DNA of 64,000 bases from the NCBI GenBank assembly GCA_019918135.1, contig WBZZ01002577.1, positions 80,001 through 144,000 of the forward strand, in the 5' to 3' direction. The notes beneath the pieces were generated by a model that saw only the letters and a program-made list of their open reading frames with translations, was not told where the DNA came from and did no database searches. The translations under genes were made by a program, and so were the position numbers. Below, one piece after another: positions 1 through 12,245 of this stretch. This DNA comes from Paulinella micropora (Eukaryota; Cercozoa; Imbricatea; Euglyphida; Paulinellidae). How positions within the stretch are numbered: position 1 is the stretch's first letter; each line of letters opens with the position of its first letter.

Positions 1-195
1 CACTCACTGCAATACATAGCTACAATACTAGGCGCTCATCAAGGAAGCATATGTACAACGACTCAACGACCGGCCAGTATAGCAGAGCAGCACAAGCGCA
101 ATTGAATAAGCTGCCGGAATGCCTGAGGAATATCACCTATAAAGCTGATTTCAAGAATGAACTCAAGCTATATCTCCTGGCTTTACAGCAATCTT

Positions 196-486
196 GACTC
201 TCGCTCCATCCCTCTCCCTCTCTCTCTATTTCTCTCTCTCTCTCTCTCTCTCTCTCAACCTCCTCCCAATATCCTGGAAATTTCTTCTACCAATCATGAC
301 CAATGGCTGGTGGGATAGCAATAGCTAGCATAGCTAATTGTTAGCGCTGTAGGTAACAGGACTTTATTACCCCAATGAAAGAAACCTTAAACGGTTTGTC
401 CACGTTTAATGTTTCTTAGTGGTCGTTGGGATCTCTATCTTTCCCTTTGTCCCTGCTCTTTTGTACATATCTTAACCACCTCTCTC

Positions 487-520
<34 letters not shown>

Positions 521-521
521 G
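196..521. repeat. CT microsatellites in the host flank
   Basis: Two pyrimidine tracts made almost only of CT dinucleotides (about 203-256 and 481-521) are separated by unique AT-rich sequence. No gene is visible in the first 520 bases. These are ordinary low-complexity sequences of a eukaryotic genome. Confidence 0.85.
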
Positions 522-660
522 CTAACTTCATATATATATGTATATTATATATATATGTATGTATATGTATATATATAATGTATATATATATATATGATGT
601 ATATATATGTATATAATGTATATATATATATAATATAACCTTTTCGTCATTTTATTTTAC
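522..660. repeat. TA-rich microsatellite
   Basis: A run of TATATA with TATATG/TGTATA interruptions directly follows the second CT tract. It contains no reading frame of note. Similar TA tracts recur at about 1740-1800 and 5390-5520. Confidence 0.85.
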
Positions 661-776
661 TTTCTTTTTATTTTTCTATTTTATTTATATTTTACCTTAA
701 TACTTTCAATCTATTTTATTTTAATATTTTATTATTTTCAACAATTTAATTTTTTCATTATTCTTAATAATCTGAG

Positions 777-2331
<1,555 letters not shown>

Positions 2332-3190
2332 TAGAGTAATCATTATACGTGTAAATATCATACTTAAGACTATGCTTGAACACAAAAACACCTTGGACTC
2401 TCGATGCACGTTTTATTACCGGTAATCACCTGAAATAAAAAATTTCACCGTATCATATCCATTCTCAATGAAGCGGATGGCGGAAACTTTTGCATTTGTA
2501 TCTAGCAGCCCTTTCGCATCAATCGTTGCGCACAGCCTTTTCCTCCCAATTGAAAAAAGATGGTGGAATACATTCAATACAGAACAGGTAAATATTCACC
2601 AACGTCTCTCCAATATGTTTTAGCATGAGAATCTTCGATATCGTTTCTTTGTAGCTTAATATTTCATCTTTTTTCATTGTTTTTTTGCAGCATCCACTTG
2701 TCATGTGAAACAGTTTTTATCGTTTGTGTATGGTCTTTTTTTTGCTTACGGTTCGTCCACAACTCATCAACTAAATGACATCCAGCCAAAGTTGTACGGT
2801 AAGCCTTTGTGAAACTTAATTTTTCATTAACATCCACTTTGCATGTAAAACAGTATTTTTTTTTCCGTTGTGTATGGTTTTTTGGAGCACGCAAATGGTC
2901 TTCCACAACTCATCGACTGCCTGCCCACGTTGATACATGATTTTGTTTGTTGTTTGTTTGTTTGTTTGTTTGTTTTTTTGGGGGGGGGGGGGGGGGCGCT
3001 GATTTATTGCCTGTCGCGCCGTAATTGCAGGTGAGTCCTGCAACCGTGATGGTTGCGGCGGCCTATACGTGAATGCTCCCAAGCGAGGCAGATCTTCCCA
3101 GTTTCCTCCTTTCCACCCCGTCAAGTGCAAAGCGTAAGACGATCTTCCCGTCTATGGTGTTAGTGGTTGTGGTTTTGTTCGTTTAATCGT
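2332..3190. other. Non-coding host sequence, no gene seen
   Basis: Open frames here are short and dominated by simple sequence. The only structures I see are a (TTTG)n run followed by about 18 G residues near 2943-2997. No RNA gene or mobile element could be supported. Confidence 0.6.
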
Positions 3191-3232
3191 TTGTTTGTTT
3201 GTTGTTTGTTGCTACTGCTGCTGTTTTGTTCG

Positions 3233-3293
<61 letters not shown>

Positions 3294-4275
3294 GAGTGGT
3301 GGTGGTGGTGGTGGTGATGATGATGATCATGAGATGATGATGATGATGACGATGACGATGTTATGTATGTATGTATGTGTGTATGTATGTATGTGTATGT
3401 ATGTATGTATGTATGTATGTAATGAATGTACTGTATGTATGTAATGTATGTTATGTATGTATGTATGTATGTACATATGTATGTATGTGTACATACATAC
3501 ATACATACATACATACACACATACATACATACATACATACATACATACAAACATTACATACATACATACATTACATACATTACATACCTACATACATACA
3601 TACATACCATACATACATAGCATACATACATACCATACATACGTACGTACGTACGTAGATACGTACGTGTACGTGCGTATGTATGTATGTATACAAGGGT
3701 ATGGTTGATGCATATATGTATGTATGTTATGTTATGTTATGTATGTATGTATGTTATGTTATGTATGTTATGTTATGTTATGTTATGTATGTATGCATGT
3801 ATGTATGTATGTATGTATGTGTGTATGTATGTATGTAATCTATGTATGTAATCTATGTATGTATATGTATATATGTATGTATGTATGTATGTATGTACGT
3901 ACGTACGCACGTACGTATGTATGTATGTATGTATGTATGTATGTATGCATGTATGTATGTATGCATGTATGTATGTATGTATGTATGTGTTCATAGGTGT
4001 GGGAAGAAGCCTGTCCCTACCGCCGTAGCAGTGGTACATACATACATACATACATACAGACATACATACATACATACATACCTACACACCTACGTGCGTA
4101 CGCACGTACGTACGTACATACATACATACATACATGCACACACACACACACATTCGTACGTACATACACACATACGTACGTACATACATACGTATACACG
4201 TACATACATACATACATATACATACATATACATACACATACATATACATACATACATACATACATACAAGCATCA

Positions 4276-4308
<33 letters not shown>

Positions 4309-4568
4309 TCGTACGTACGTACGTACATAAATACACACATACACATGCATACAACACACATACATACATACATACATACATACATGCATTCATACATGCA
4401 TACCTACATGTATGCATGCATGCATGCATACATACATACATACATACATACATACATACACACATGCACACGCTCAATAAACACACCTGTGTGTATGCAT
4501 GCATGCATACAAACATAGCATACATACATACATAGCATATATACATACGTACTCACATACATACATGC
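3191..4568. repeat. Large compound microsatellite, mainly TGTA/TACA
   Basis: A TTG array (3191-3293) passes through TGG and ATG triplets into about 1.2 kb of TGTA on the + strand that switches to TACA and back several times, with GTAC and TGCA variants. All six frames stay open because the repeat lacks stops. The encoded Tyr/Val/Cys/Met or His/Thr/Ile repeats are artefacts and not proteins. Strand switching inside the array means large parts could form hairpins. Confidence 0.9.
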
Positions 4569-4849
4569 ATAGGAGTCTGGCCCCACCTACGATTTTTAAG
4601 CCAAGTCTTTAGTCCGGACTCGACTCAACGCCTCATTGGAACGCGCGGACCGGCCGGGGGCCCAATTTTCGTACGTTTCGCGGCTGCTGGTGAGTTCGCG
4701 GGAATTCACCGAGGGCCAAACGATTCCAGCCTTGGGAGTCATTGGTCTGGAGCCACAAGATACGTCCCCATCAATCTTATGAGCCTATAGATACGTGGGT
4801 GGCTAAACTCGGTGTCTCCAGCTTTTCAGCGCGACGTGAGAGAAGATCA

Positions 4850-4978
4850 GTATTTTGTTCCCTGTCCTGTCAATTACATAGCTTCAGGCCTGGTGGTGGT
4901 TTTCTTCCGTGTCGACCCTTGTTCTAGATATAGCTGTGCGACGTGGCGGCCTGTTTCTGTCTTGAATAAAAATTCACC

Positions 4979-5035
<57 letters not shown>
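4850..5035 (+). repeat. SINE-like 3' end with (ATT)n tail
   Basis: About 110 bases of moderately GC-rich sequence end in a pure (ATT)n run at 4981-5033. The same architecture, ending in ATT repeats, recurs in the neighbouring element at 5039-5345. I infer a truncated retroposon copy; no Pol III box was seen in this one. Confidence 0.4.
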
Positions 5036-5038
5036 GGA

Positions 5039-5345
5039 CACCGTGATAGCCCAGTGGTCAAGTTCTACCATCTGGGCCCTGTCTCCAGTTCGATTCCCGT
5101 CGGTGCCACCAGTATTTTCATTGAACATACCGGTCCGTCTGGACCAGTATTTTCATTGAACATATCGGTCCGTCTGGAAGTGTTGGAACTGCCCTTGCGG
5201 GGGTGTCATTAGAGCCTATCGTCAATTCTTCGTACTCCCCTCACGGGTGAGACGATGGAGGCGCATGTGCAGAAATGCATCAGCCATTGACAGAGAAGCA
5301 CTATTATTATTATTATTATTATTATTGTTGTTGTTGTTGTTGTTA
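5039..5345 (+). repeat. tRNA-derived SINE with (ATT)n/(GTT)n tail
   Basis: The head (about 5039-5111) resembles a tRNA. It has an A-box-like TAGCCCAGTGG near 5049, a B-box-like AGTTCGATTCC near 5090, and ends GACACCG and CGGTGCC that can pair except at one position. Arm pairing elsewhere is poor, so it is not a working tRNA. The body holds a 35-bp direct duplication (about 5109-5178) and the unit ends in ATT and GTT triplets. This is the standard layout of a tRNA-headed SINE; the family was not identified. Confidence 0.6.
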
Positions 5346-6579
5346 TTGTTATTAATACAAAAGAGGTAAAAATTAAGCGTAAAAAATAGAATATATATAT
5401 ATATATCAATATGTATATATAGAATATATATATATATATATTATTATTAATATATATAGTATGATATGTATATATATATACATATATATATAAATATATG
5501 TATATATATTAATATATAGCAAAAAGAGAAAAATGCAAGGCAGAGAAGATTCTTAGTAAAAGAGCAACAACAACAACAACAACGACGACGAACAGACACC
5601 CATTCTCTCCTTAACCACAAAAACTAAAGCCATGCAACAGAAAACAACATCCAAACAATAAACTTATAGAACCAAAAAAGAAGGCGAAAAAAATTTGACG
5701 TGATAATAAGCATCACCATTTCCGCCCGGCACCACACCATCACTCCAGCATATGACGAATTGATATTAATATATATGACTGTTACAAATTTGAGCTTGAA
5801 AAAATATAACAAAGATATTAATATTAATATTTAAATTGAACAACTAAATAAATTAGCCACAAAAATCCATGTCAACTCAGTGCCAGATATGTAAAACTTG
5901 ACACTTTGCAGTAATCGTTGATATTAATATACTTCGTGAATCCGTGACGTTTAAGTTTGAATTTGAATTTATGTTTGACTTTATGATTATTTAGTTGTAA
6001 AAGAAACTTATGATCCACCTATCATCACGGTTTATCAATATTAGTATTATTAATATAATATTATTTTGTCGGCGGCGCCTAAAACAAAAAGAACATGATA
6101 TTTGCAATGAATTTACTATCAGATGGAAGATGATACAAGTGTGTCTAGTAATATCATGGCAATTCTAAACCAACTTAGTCGCCGGAGAATTTTTTCACTG
6201 AGTTTGAATTTTAAATTTGAACATTAAATCATAGTAATAAATTTTTTATTTAAACATAATTTGATAAACAAAGTTCAAGTAAATGTAGTATTTAATACTA
6301 CTAGCGTTCGTTTTGATGCAAAACAACATGAAACTTTGAACTTCAACAAAGAGAAACCAACATTAACCAAGCCTACTTAGAGCCCAGCCGGAAACGGCTC
6401 GCTTAGACCTCAGCCGAGTCAGTGCAACGGTAAGTTCAGCCTGACTGTAATGGTAACTAATTTGATTTTTTGTTTTTAAAATAGCGCACATTGCTGTAAT
6501 TAATGGTTAAAATATTTTACTTCAAGTTAAAACTCGGAAAAGAAAAGCACTTGAAGAGCAGTAACTGATATTACTAGTG
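5346..6579. other. AT-rich host spacer, no gene seen
   Basis: TA microsatellite occupies about 5390-5520. The rest is AT-rich sequence with stops in every frame and no motif I recognise. Confidence 0.6.
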
Positions 6580-6875
6580 ACTGGGTACATTCAAGTGTCA
6601 AACTCAGCCACTGTAGTAGAAATGATTTATGTTCAACTAAGGTGCAGATTTCAAATCAGCGGCCAGATTTCAGATTAGTGGTCAGAATTCAAATTAGTTC
6701 AATTTAACGGCTATATCCGTCCGCAAAATCTGCATAATTTTTGCGAAATATTACCGTTAAATTGAACTAATTAGAACTTGATTCTGACCACTAATCTAAA
6801 ATCTGACCGCTAATCTGAAATCTGACAACTTAACTCAAATTCGCTGGCTGAGTTTGACACTTGAATGTACCCAGT
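6580..6875. mobile_element. MITE-like long inverted repeat
   Basis: The ends are inverted copies: ACTGGGTACATTCAAGTGTC at 6580-6599 and its reverse complement at about 6855-6874. Complementarity continues inward with interruptions through motifs such as TCTGACCACTAATCT, leaving a short central loop near 6711-6757. There is no coding capacity. This matches a non-autonomous DNA transposon (MITE) that folds into a long hairpin. No clear target duplication was seen. Confidence 0.6.
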
Positions 6876-7595
6876 AATACTACTAGTGACTATTCGATAG
6901 GATCTCAGTGTCAATGTTCATCATCGGACTACTGTACTAGTGCTTCACAGCATCAATGATTCATATTATAGTACGGTAAGTACCGGCCGCGCAGTGGCAG
7001 ACCCTGGTGACCCGCAAGCTTGAATATTTTTCATTTAAATTTGAATTCGAATTGCAATGTGAGTCAATCAGTACTGTTAAATTTGCATAAACTAAATTGA
7101 ATTACATATATTTTAATGTAAAGCCTGGCAGCATCAAAACAAAGAAAAAACAAGCTCAATCAAGTCACGAGTCGAAACCACTGCACCGCAAAGAAACTGC
7201 AAAAGCGTTGAAAAACTGATGTAACGGCTAGAAATTCAAAACTTTAAAAAAAATTTAGTTGAGATCATCATGACGAAAACGAGCTAAGATCTTGCGTTTT
7301 GGTATGATATTTACTAATTTTCAAGTATCAGAACTTTTCTTGTATGGTATTGAATCTTGTGTTTTATCCTGTCGTATACTTTTTCATTAACGGTTGTAAC
7401 CGTTAGAAATTCAAAAAAATTTCAAATATTTCTCAAAATTATGAGAAAATGCATTATTCCAATCGCCGCCCCACTGTCTTCCCTTTGGCCCGGTGGATGA
7501 ACTTGTAAGCCGCCACGCCGGTTCCTCTGAAGGCTTGGGCTGAGCTCAGTCGACCTGGCCTTAGCCACCGTGGCCGCGTGACTGCATAAAGAACT

Positions 7596-7803
7596 ATTAC
7601 TGTGGACATTCAAGTGGCAAAACATTCAAACTTTGACCTCATTTTTCTTAATCAATATTTGAGATACGGAAATGCAGCGCACACCGTTGGAAAGCTCTTG
7701 TCCTAAGCTTTCTAATGCTGGCTTCAGATCTGTCGTATCACTTAGATTGATGGAACGATGAGATCAAAGTTGGATAGTTTGCCACTTGCATGTCCACAGT
7801 AAT
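7596..7803 (+). mobile_element. MITE-like element, copy 1
   Basis: About 208 bp bounded by terminal inverted repeats reading ATTACTGTGGACATTCAAG at the left and the near-complement at the right (…CATGTCCACAGTAAT). The interior contains a second imperfect palindrome. A related copy lies in the opposite orientation at 7886-8091. Confidence 0.6.
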
Positions 7804-7885
7804 ATGACTTCATCACTGGCCCGGCCGAAATCATGATTGTACACGCTAGGAGAACCACGACTGAATAGAATAGTGAAAGTTCAGT

Positions 7886-8091
7886 ATTACTGTGGACATT
7901 CAAGTGGCAAACTGTCCAACTTTGATCTCATCGTTCTCCATCTAAGTGATACGACAAATCTGAAGCCAGGATTGGAAAGCTTAGGACAAGAGCTTTCCAA
8001 CGGTGTGCGCTGCATTCCCCCTATCTCAAATATTGATTAAGAAAGATGAGGTCAAAGTTGAATGTTTTGCCACTTGAATGTCCACAAATAA
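7886..8091 (-). mobile_element. MITE-like element, copy 2 (inverted)
   Basis: An inverted relative of the element at 7596-7803 with the same terminal repeat (ATTACTGTGGACATTCAAG). Several interior blocks, such as AAGCTCTTGTCCTAAGCTTT and its complement, are shared in reverse orientation. Two copies facing each other make a potential cruciform of about 500 bp. Confidence 0.6.
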
Positions 8092-8342
8092 ACGGTAGTT
8101 GAGCCTGCCTGAGTCACCTCTACTATCGAGACCGTGCCACATATGTCTATGTCTATGTCTATGTCTATGTCGATGCCTATGTCTATGGATATTGATATGC
8201 ATATCGAAAGTTTGGTAATATCATCTACGCTCCCCCCACTTTGATACAGAAAGTTCTGCGTTGTCAGAATGCTCTTTTTTGTGGGGGCAATTTTCCCCTT
8301 TCGACTTTCCTCAAGCACACGAAACGCTTCACCATTTTCTTT

Positions 8343-8430
8343 ACCCTGCTGCTAGGTGGGCAGGTGGCTGTTTTCGGACGTATCGAACCCTGCTGCTAGG
8401 TGGGCAGGTGGCTGTTTTCGGACGTATCGA
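8343..8430. repeat. 44-bp tandem duplication
   Basis: A unit beginning ACCCTGCTGCTAGGTGGGCA is present twice with a 44-bp step, and a degenerate third start follows. It lies just outside the left end of element A. Confidence 0.6.
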
Positions 8431-8839
8431 ATGACTGTAAGGTGGGCAGGGGCCGGGGGGTGAAGAACCGCGTAGCGCCGCTTACATACAAAGTATTACA
8501 TACATACATATGTACATAAATATTTTTAAAAAATTTAACGATATGCCTGATAAAACAAAATGCCATTTTTGTCCTAGTGGGATAATCCATTGCCTTTTTG
8601 TCCCGATCCGTACAGGGAAAAATGGCATTTGGTTATCCACATCCACAACTTCACTAGTGATGTCATATGCATTTTTGTGGTCACCGGTGCCACTAGTGTT
8701 TTTTGTGGTGGTAGGTGGCACCGGGACCCACCCACAAGTGAAAATCCGCTTATTTTTGCGGTGAGTACCGGCTTGAACTTTTTCTCAACAAAAGCTGAAG
8801 GATTCTGCTTATAGCAGGCCGAAAAATCCGTGAGAAACA

Positions 8840-10198
8840 ATGCTAAGGGCTGCTCGCTCGAAGAGGGCTGGTGGCACTGGTAGACCTAGCAAAACTGCGG
8901 CACTTCATGTGGGCGGTAATGCGAAGTCTTCCGTGCCACCACGTCCATCTGAGAGAAAGTCCGAAATGAAGACTCCTCTTAACGTCCCACGCGGCAAGTC
9001 GTATGACAGGAACAAGAAGAAGAAAGAGAAACGTAAAGCAAAAAAGAGAAAGGCCGCTCCCCGGGGGCCGCCTCGCCCTGCCACTGAGAGGAAGCAACTC
9101 CAGCCTCCTGCTGGAGGGCCTGTCAGGAAGAAGAGGGGTGTCCTTCAGGCTGCTCTCCCGGTAGTCAACACCAGCGCAGGTGACAGGCTAGCTATAGAAA
9201 CTGCGCACGCTATCTCACTCGGGTGCGATTTCTCGTCCGTGGCCAGTGCGCCAGAGGGCAGCAACGAAGCCGCACGCGCGTTGCACTTGTCTGGCTTGAA
9301 CATTTGCCAGCTGCAGCTCGAGGCCGAGGAAGCGAAGAAAAGGCAGAATTATTTGGAATTCTTTACTCCCGGCAAGGAACCGTTCCTTTGGATCTCATAC
9401 GACTGGAATGAGCAGCCGCATCGTCCCAGCCCTGGCCGTGAAGACCTGTTCGTGAACGAGGAAACTGATTCCTTTGTCATTGCCTTCCCTGACAAGAAGG
9501 CGCCTCTAAAGAAGCCGCCCGTCCAGGAGCTGATCCGGATCAAAGTCTTTCGTGACGAGTTCAAAGGCATTGCTGGCAGAGAACGAGACCACCGGGAGCG
9601 CCTCAACATGGTAAACGCATGCATTGCTCAGGCAGGCCAGCGTAAGCAGGACGGTAAGAAGCCGGACATCTACTGGCCGCTCGGGTCCGCTGCTGATGGC
9701 CTCGGCCCCTTCCCACAAGGAGACCTGCACCTGCTTACGGCGCGGTCCGGTGGGCGCTACTACTGTGTGCAGGACGCGTTTGTCAACGCGCTGGCGGCCG
9801 CCGGCGCCAAGGTGCCGGCTAGCTACCGGGATCTCCTGCGCAAACAGCTGCGCGGATATTGCGAAGTTCAAACGCTTGTCAGCTTCCTCGGCAACACCGG
9901 GTTCCTGTGCCAGGACACCGGCAAACAGTTCTTCCTGCGCCCGCTCAAGAAGCTCAGCTGGTACGCGCTTACTAACCGCACCCTCAAGGGCATCCTGCTC
10001 GTGAGCGGCTTCGCCCACTGTGTGACAGTCGATTTGGACAGCAAGCCCAGCCTGCTACTGAACGCAGCCAGCCTTCGTGCCATGAGACTCACACAGGCCA
10101 ACCTGGAGTCTTGCCGCATCTTCGACGGGCCTATCTCTGGCCACCGTCTTGTTGCTAAGCAGGCGGACATTTACGGCCCTTTTCTAGAAGGGCACTGA
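8840..10198 (+). CDS. Hypothetical protein with Cys/His protease-like motifs, inside left TIR
   Basis: A 452-residue frame, intact from ATG to stop. Residues about 55-75 form a Lys/Arg block (KKKKEKRKAKKRK) that looks like a nuclear localisation signal, after a basic, low-complexity N-terminus. The C-terminal half is globular and carries YYCVQDAFVNAL (Cys near 309) and GFAHCVTVD (His near 392). This Cys...His spacing and the hydrophobic setting resemble papain-like or OTU-like cysteine proteases, but I could not assign a family. It lies between the outermost terminal repeat and the inner repeat blocks, with no counterpart at the other end. It may therefore be cargo acquired by the terminus or part of another mobile element. 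Confidence 0.6.
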   Translation: MLRAARSKRAGGTGRPSKTAALHVGGNAKSSVPPRPSERKSEMKTPLNVPRGKSYDRNKKKKEKRKAKKRKAAPRGPPRPATERKQLQPPAGGPVRKKRGVLQAALPVVNTSAGDRLAIETAHAISLGCDFSSVASAPEGSNEAARALHLSGLNICQLQLEAEEAKKRQNYLEFFTPGKEPFLWISYDWNEQPHRPSPGREDLFVNEETDSFVIAFPDKKAPLKKPPVQELIRIKVFRDEFKGIAGRERDHRERLNMVNACIAQAGQRKQDGKKPDIYWPLGSAADGLGPFPQGDLHLLTARSGGRYYCVQDAFVNALAAAGAKVPASYRDLLRKQLRGYCEVQTLVSFLGNTGFLCQDTGKQFFLRPLKKLSWYALTNRTLKGILLVSGFAHCVTVDLDSKPSLLLNAASLRAMRLTQANLESCRIFDGPISGHRLVAKQADIYGPFLEGH

Positions 10199-10218
10199 AA
10201 ACGTGGGTGGTGGGTGAC

Positions 10219-10400
10219 TCGGGGGGGGGGAGGGGGTGTGGGTGGGTGGGTGGGGGGGGGGGGGGGGGGGGGGGGTTCCCTTGATCGGCACTGAGGGGAG
10301 GGGGGGGGGGGGTGGTCTTTTTTCTTCTGACCGGAGAGGGGGGGAGGGGGGGGGGTGTTCCGGGACCGGAGTGAGGGGGGTTGTTTTCCCAAATCGGCAC
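10219..10400. repeat. G-rich tract with long G runs
   Basis: Runs of 6-22 G residues separated by short spacers follow the cargo gene stop. Similar tracts lie at 11670-11835 and, in inverted form, near 47690-47720. Such spacing can form G-quadruplexes. Run lengths in the assembly may be unreliable. Confidence 0.6.
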
Positions 10401-10577
10401 GCTTTACCGTTACTTTCCTTCTCCCTTCTCCCTTCTCCCTTCTCCCTTCTCCCTTCCGCCATTGTGCAGGCCGTTCCTTTTCCTATTAAAAAATTCTGCA
10501 AATTTCGCATGGGTGTGCCAACCCTCACCTGAAAAATTAGTCTTGACTAGTCGCGGGAACTTAGCCTCTATAAGGGT

Positions 10578-10820
10578 ATGTACACACTGGCTACCCCCCC
10601 CCCTGCCCTGGCTACCTCTACTATAGATACCCCCCCCCCCCCCTACCCGGCTACTCCGATGCCGGATACCCCCCCCCCCCCCTACCCTGGCTACCTCGAC
10701 GATGGATACCCCCCCCCCCCCCCCTACTATGGCTACCCTGACGATTGATACACCCCCCCCCCCCTACCCTGGATATCCCCAACACTGGCTACCCACCCCC
10801 CTCTACCCCGACTATCCCCC
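10578..10820. repeat. Tandem array of CTGGCTACC / C-run units in left TIR
   Basis: About six imperfect units of roughly 35-45 bp, each pairing CTGGCTACC or a variant with GATGGATACC and a run of 8-13 C. The inverted counterpart at 48797-49140 has about nine units. No gene overlaps it. Confidence 0.75.
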
Positions 10821-12245
10821 ACATTCCGTGAAATTTGGTGAAAAAAACCCCAAAGCGGTGGTTTTTTGCATGAGACCCGCCACCGGTGCCACCGACAGAA
10901 AATTTACCGCTAAACACGCTGAGAACCCTCACTATGGGGACTGAGAACGTGAGAAGGTGGCCAGACTTTTATACCCTGGGGGGGGGTTAAAAAAACCTCT
11001 GTTTTTTCAGGGATCACGGCACGGTCCCTTCAACCTCGTTCTCAAGTCTCTATTGCGGATTCTCAGTCCGCCACTGGTGCCACCGGTGTGGTGTCCCCCC
11101 ACCCACCCCCTTTTTTCTGGTGGCAGGAACGGATCATCAAGAATGATGTTCCGTGAATTTTTGGCTTATCTTGCGGCCAATGCCACCTTCCCGTGAAATT
11201 TGGTGAAAAAAAACCCCAAAGCGGTGGTTTTTTGCATGAGACCCGCCACCGGTGCCACCGACAGAAAATTTACCGCTAAACACGCTGAGAACCCTCACTA
11301 TGGGGACTGAGAACGTGAGAAGGTGGCCAGACTTTTATACCCTGGGGGGGGGGTTAAAAAAACCTCTGTTTTTTCAGGGGTCATGGCACAGTCCCTTCAA
11401 CCTCGTTCTCAAGTCTCTATTGCGGATTCTCAATCCGCCACCGGTGCCACTGGTGAAAAAAAAGGCAGTAGTTGCGACAAAAAATTCGGCAATGCCGAAA
11501 TGTCATTAGGTGGTGCACCCTTTCGGCTGTATCACACCGGGTGACGCCGGGTGGCATGCCACCCGTTACACGCTGGCCCGGATCCGACAACCTCCCCCCT
11601 CTCCCCTCTCCCCTCTCTCTCTCTCTCTCTCTCTGAGAACTTTTTTTAGACAAATTAGTTATAGAAGAAAAAAAGGGGGGGGGGGGGGTTTTCCTTGGGG
11701 GTGGGGGGCAGGAAAGTTTCGGCCCCCTCTCACGTTCTCAGCTCCCATAGTGGATGTTCTCAGGGTCCTGAAGGGGGGGGGGGGGGGGGTCTTTTTTCCT
11801 CTGACACGAGAGAGGGGAGGGGGGGGGGGGGGGTGTTTTGGGACCGGGAGTGAGGGGGTCGCTTTCCCGAATCGGCACGCTTTACCGTTACTTTCCTTCT
11901 CCCTTCTCCCTTCTCCCTTCTCCCTCGCTTAGGTCGAGGTGGCACGCGGGACCGTTACTTTCCGCCAACATTGTGCGGCACGCGGCAGGGAAGGGGGCGT
12001 GCCTTGAGAAGCTCAGAAGTCTCGAGTCGGTCTCGGGACAAAGTGGTCAGCAGCCGGAACCAGTGCCATTGCCTTTTTTTCCTTGCCCGTTTTTGTGGTC
12101 GATTTTTCCCGTGAATTTACCGCGCCGCGAAACACTGGAAATTTCCGCGAAAATTTTCTGTTGCCGCAAAACATGCTAAATTTGCTTGTCTGTCAATTTT
12201 CTGAATTTTCTTGACCTGTATATTGATGTAGACCGTGAACGCGCC

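Larger units (their letters stand above)
8500..12060. repeat. Left terminal inverted repeat region of element A
   Basis: The outer ~260-340 bp is followed by a cargo gene (8840-10198) and a G-rich stretch. Next come a tandem array of CTGGCTACC plus C-runs (about 10578-10820), two copies about 370 bp apart of a block containing CCTCTGTTTTTTCAGG (10930-11100, 11300-11460), another CT/G-rich stretch (11585-11910), and an inner segment (11940-12060). All except the cargo gene have inverted counterparts at the right end. The homology is imperfect and differently spaced, so these are diverged TIRs with unequal insertions. Confidence 0.8.

Noticed and set aside
3199..4586. Many overlapping open frames in both strands of the TACA/TGTA block
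   Set aside because: The repeat contains no stop codons, so frames stay open by chance; products are pure Tyr/Val/Cys/Met or His/Thr/Ile repeats.
5039..5111. Functional tRNA gene
   Set aside because: A- and B-box-like sequences are present, but the D, anticodon and T stems pair poorly and SINE body and tail follow directly.
7455..7590. Possible gene fragment in a GC-rich patch within AT-rich DNA
   Set aside because: The minus-strand frame is 67 codons with no recognisable domain; composition alone is not enough.
9506..10018. 170-codon minus-strand frame opposite the cargo gene
   Set aside because: The + strand frame is longer, has clear Cys/His motifs and a nuclear-signal-like block; the antisense frame has none.
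10155..10626. Proline- or glycine-rich frames in the left terminal repeat
   Set aside because: They only reflect G and C runs, and have no start context or homologous frame at the right end.
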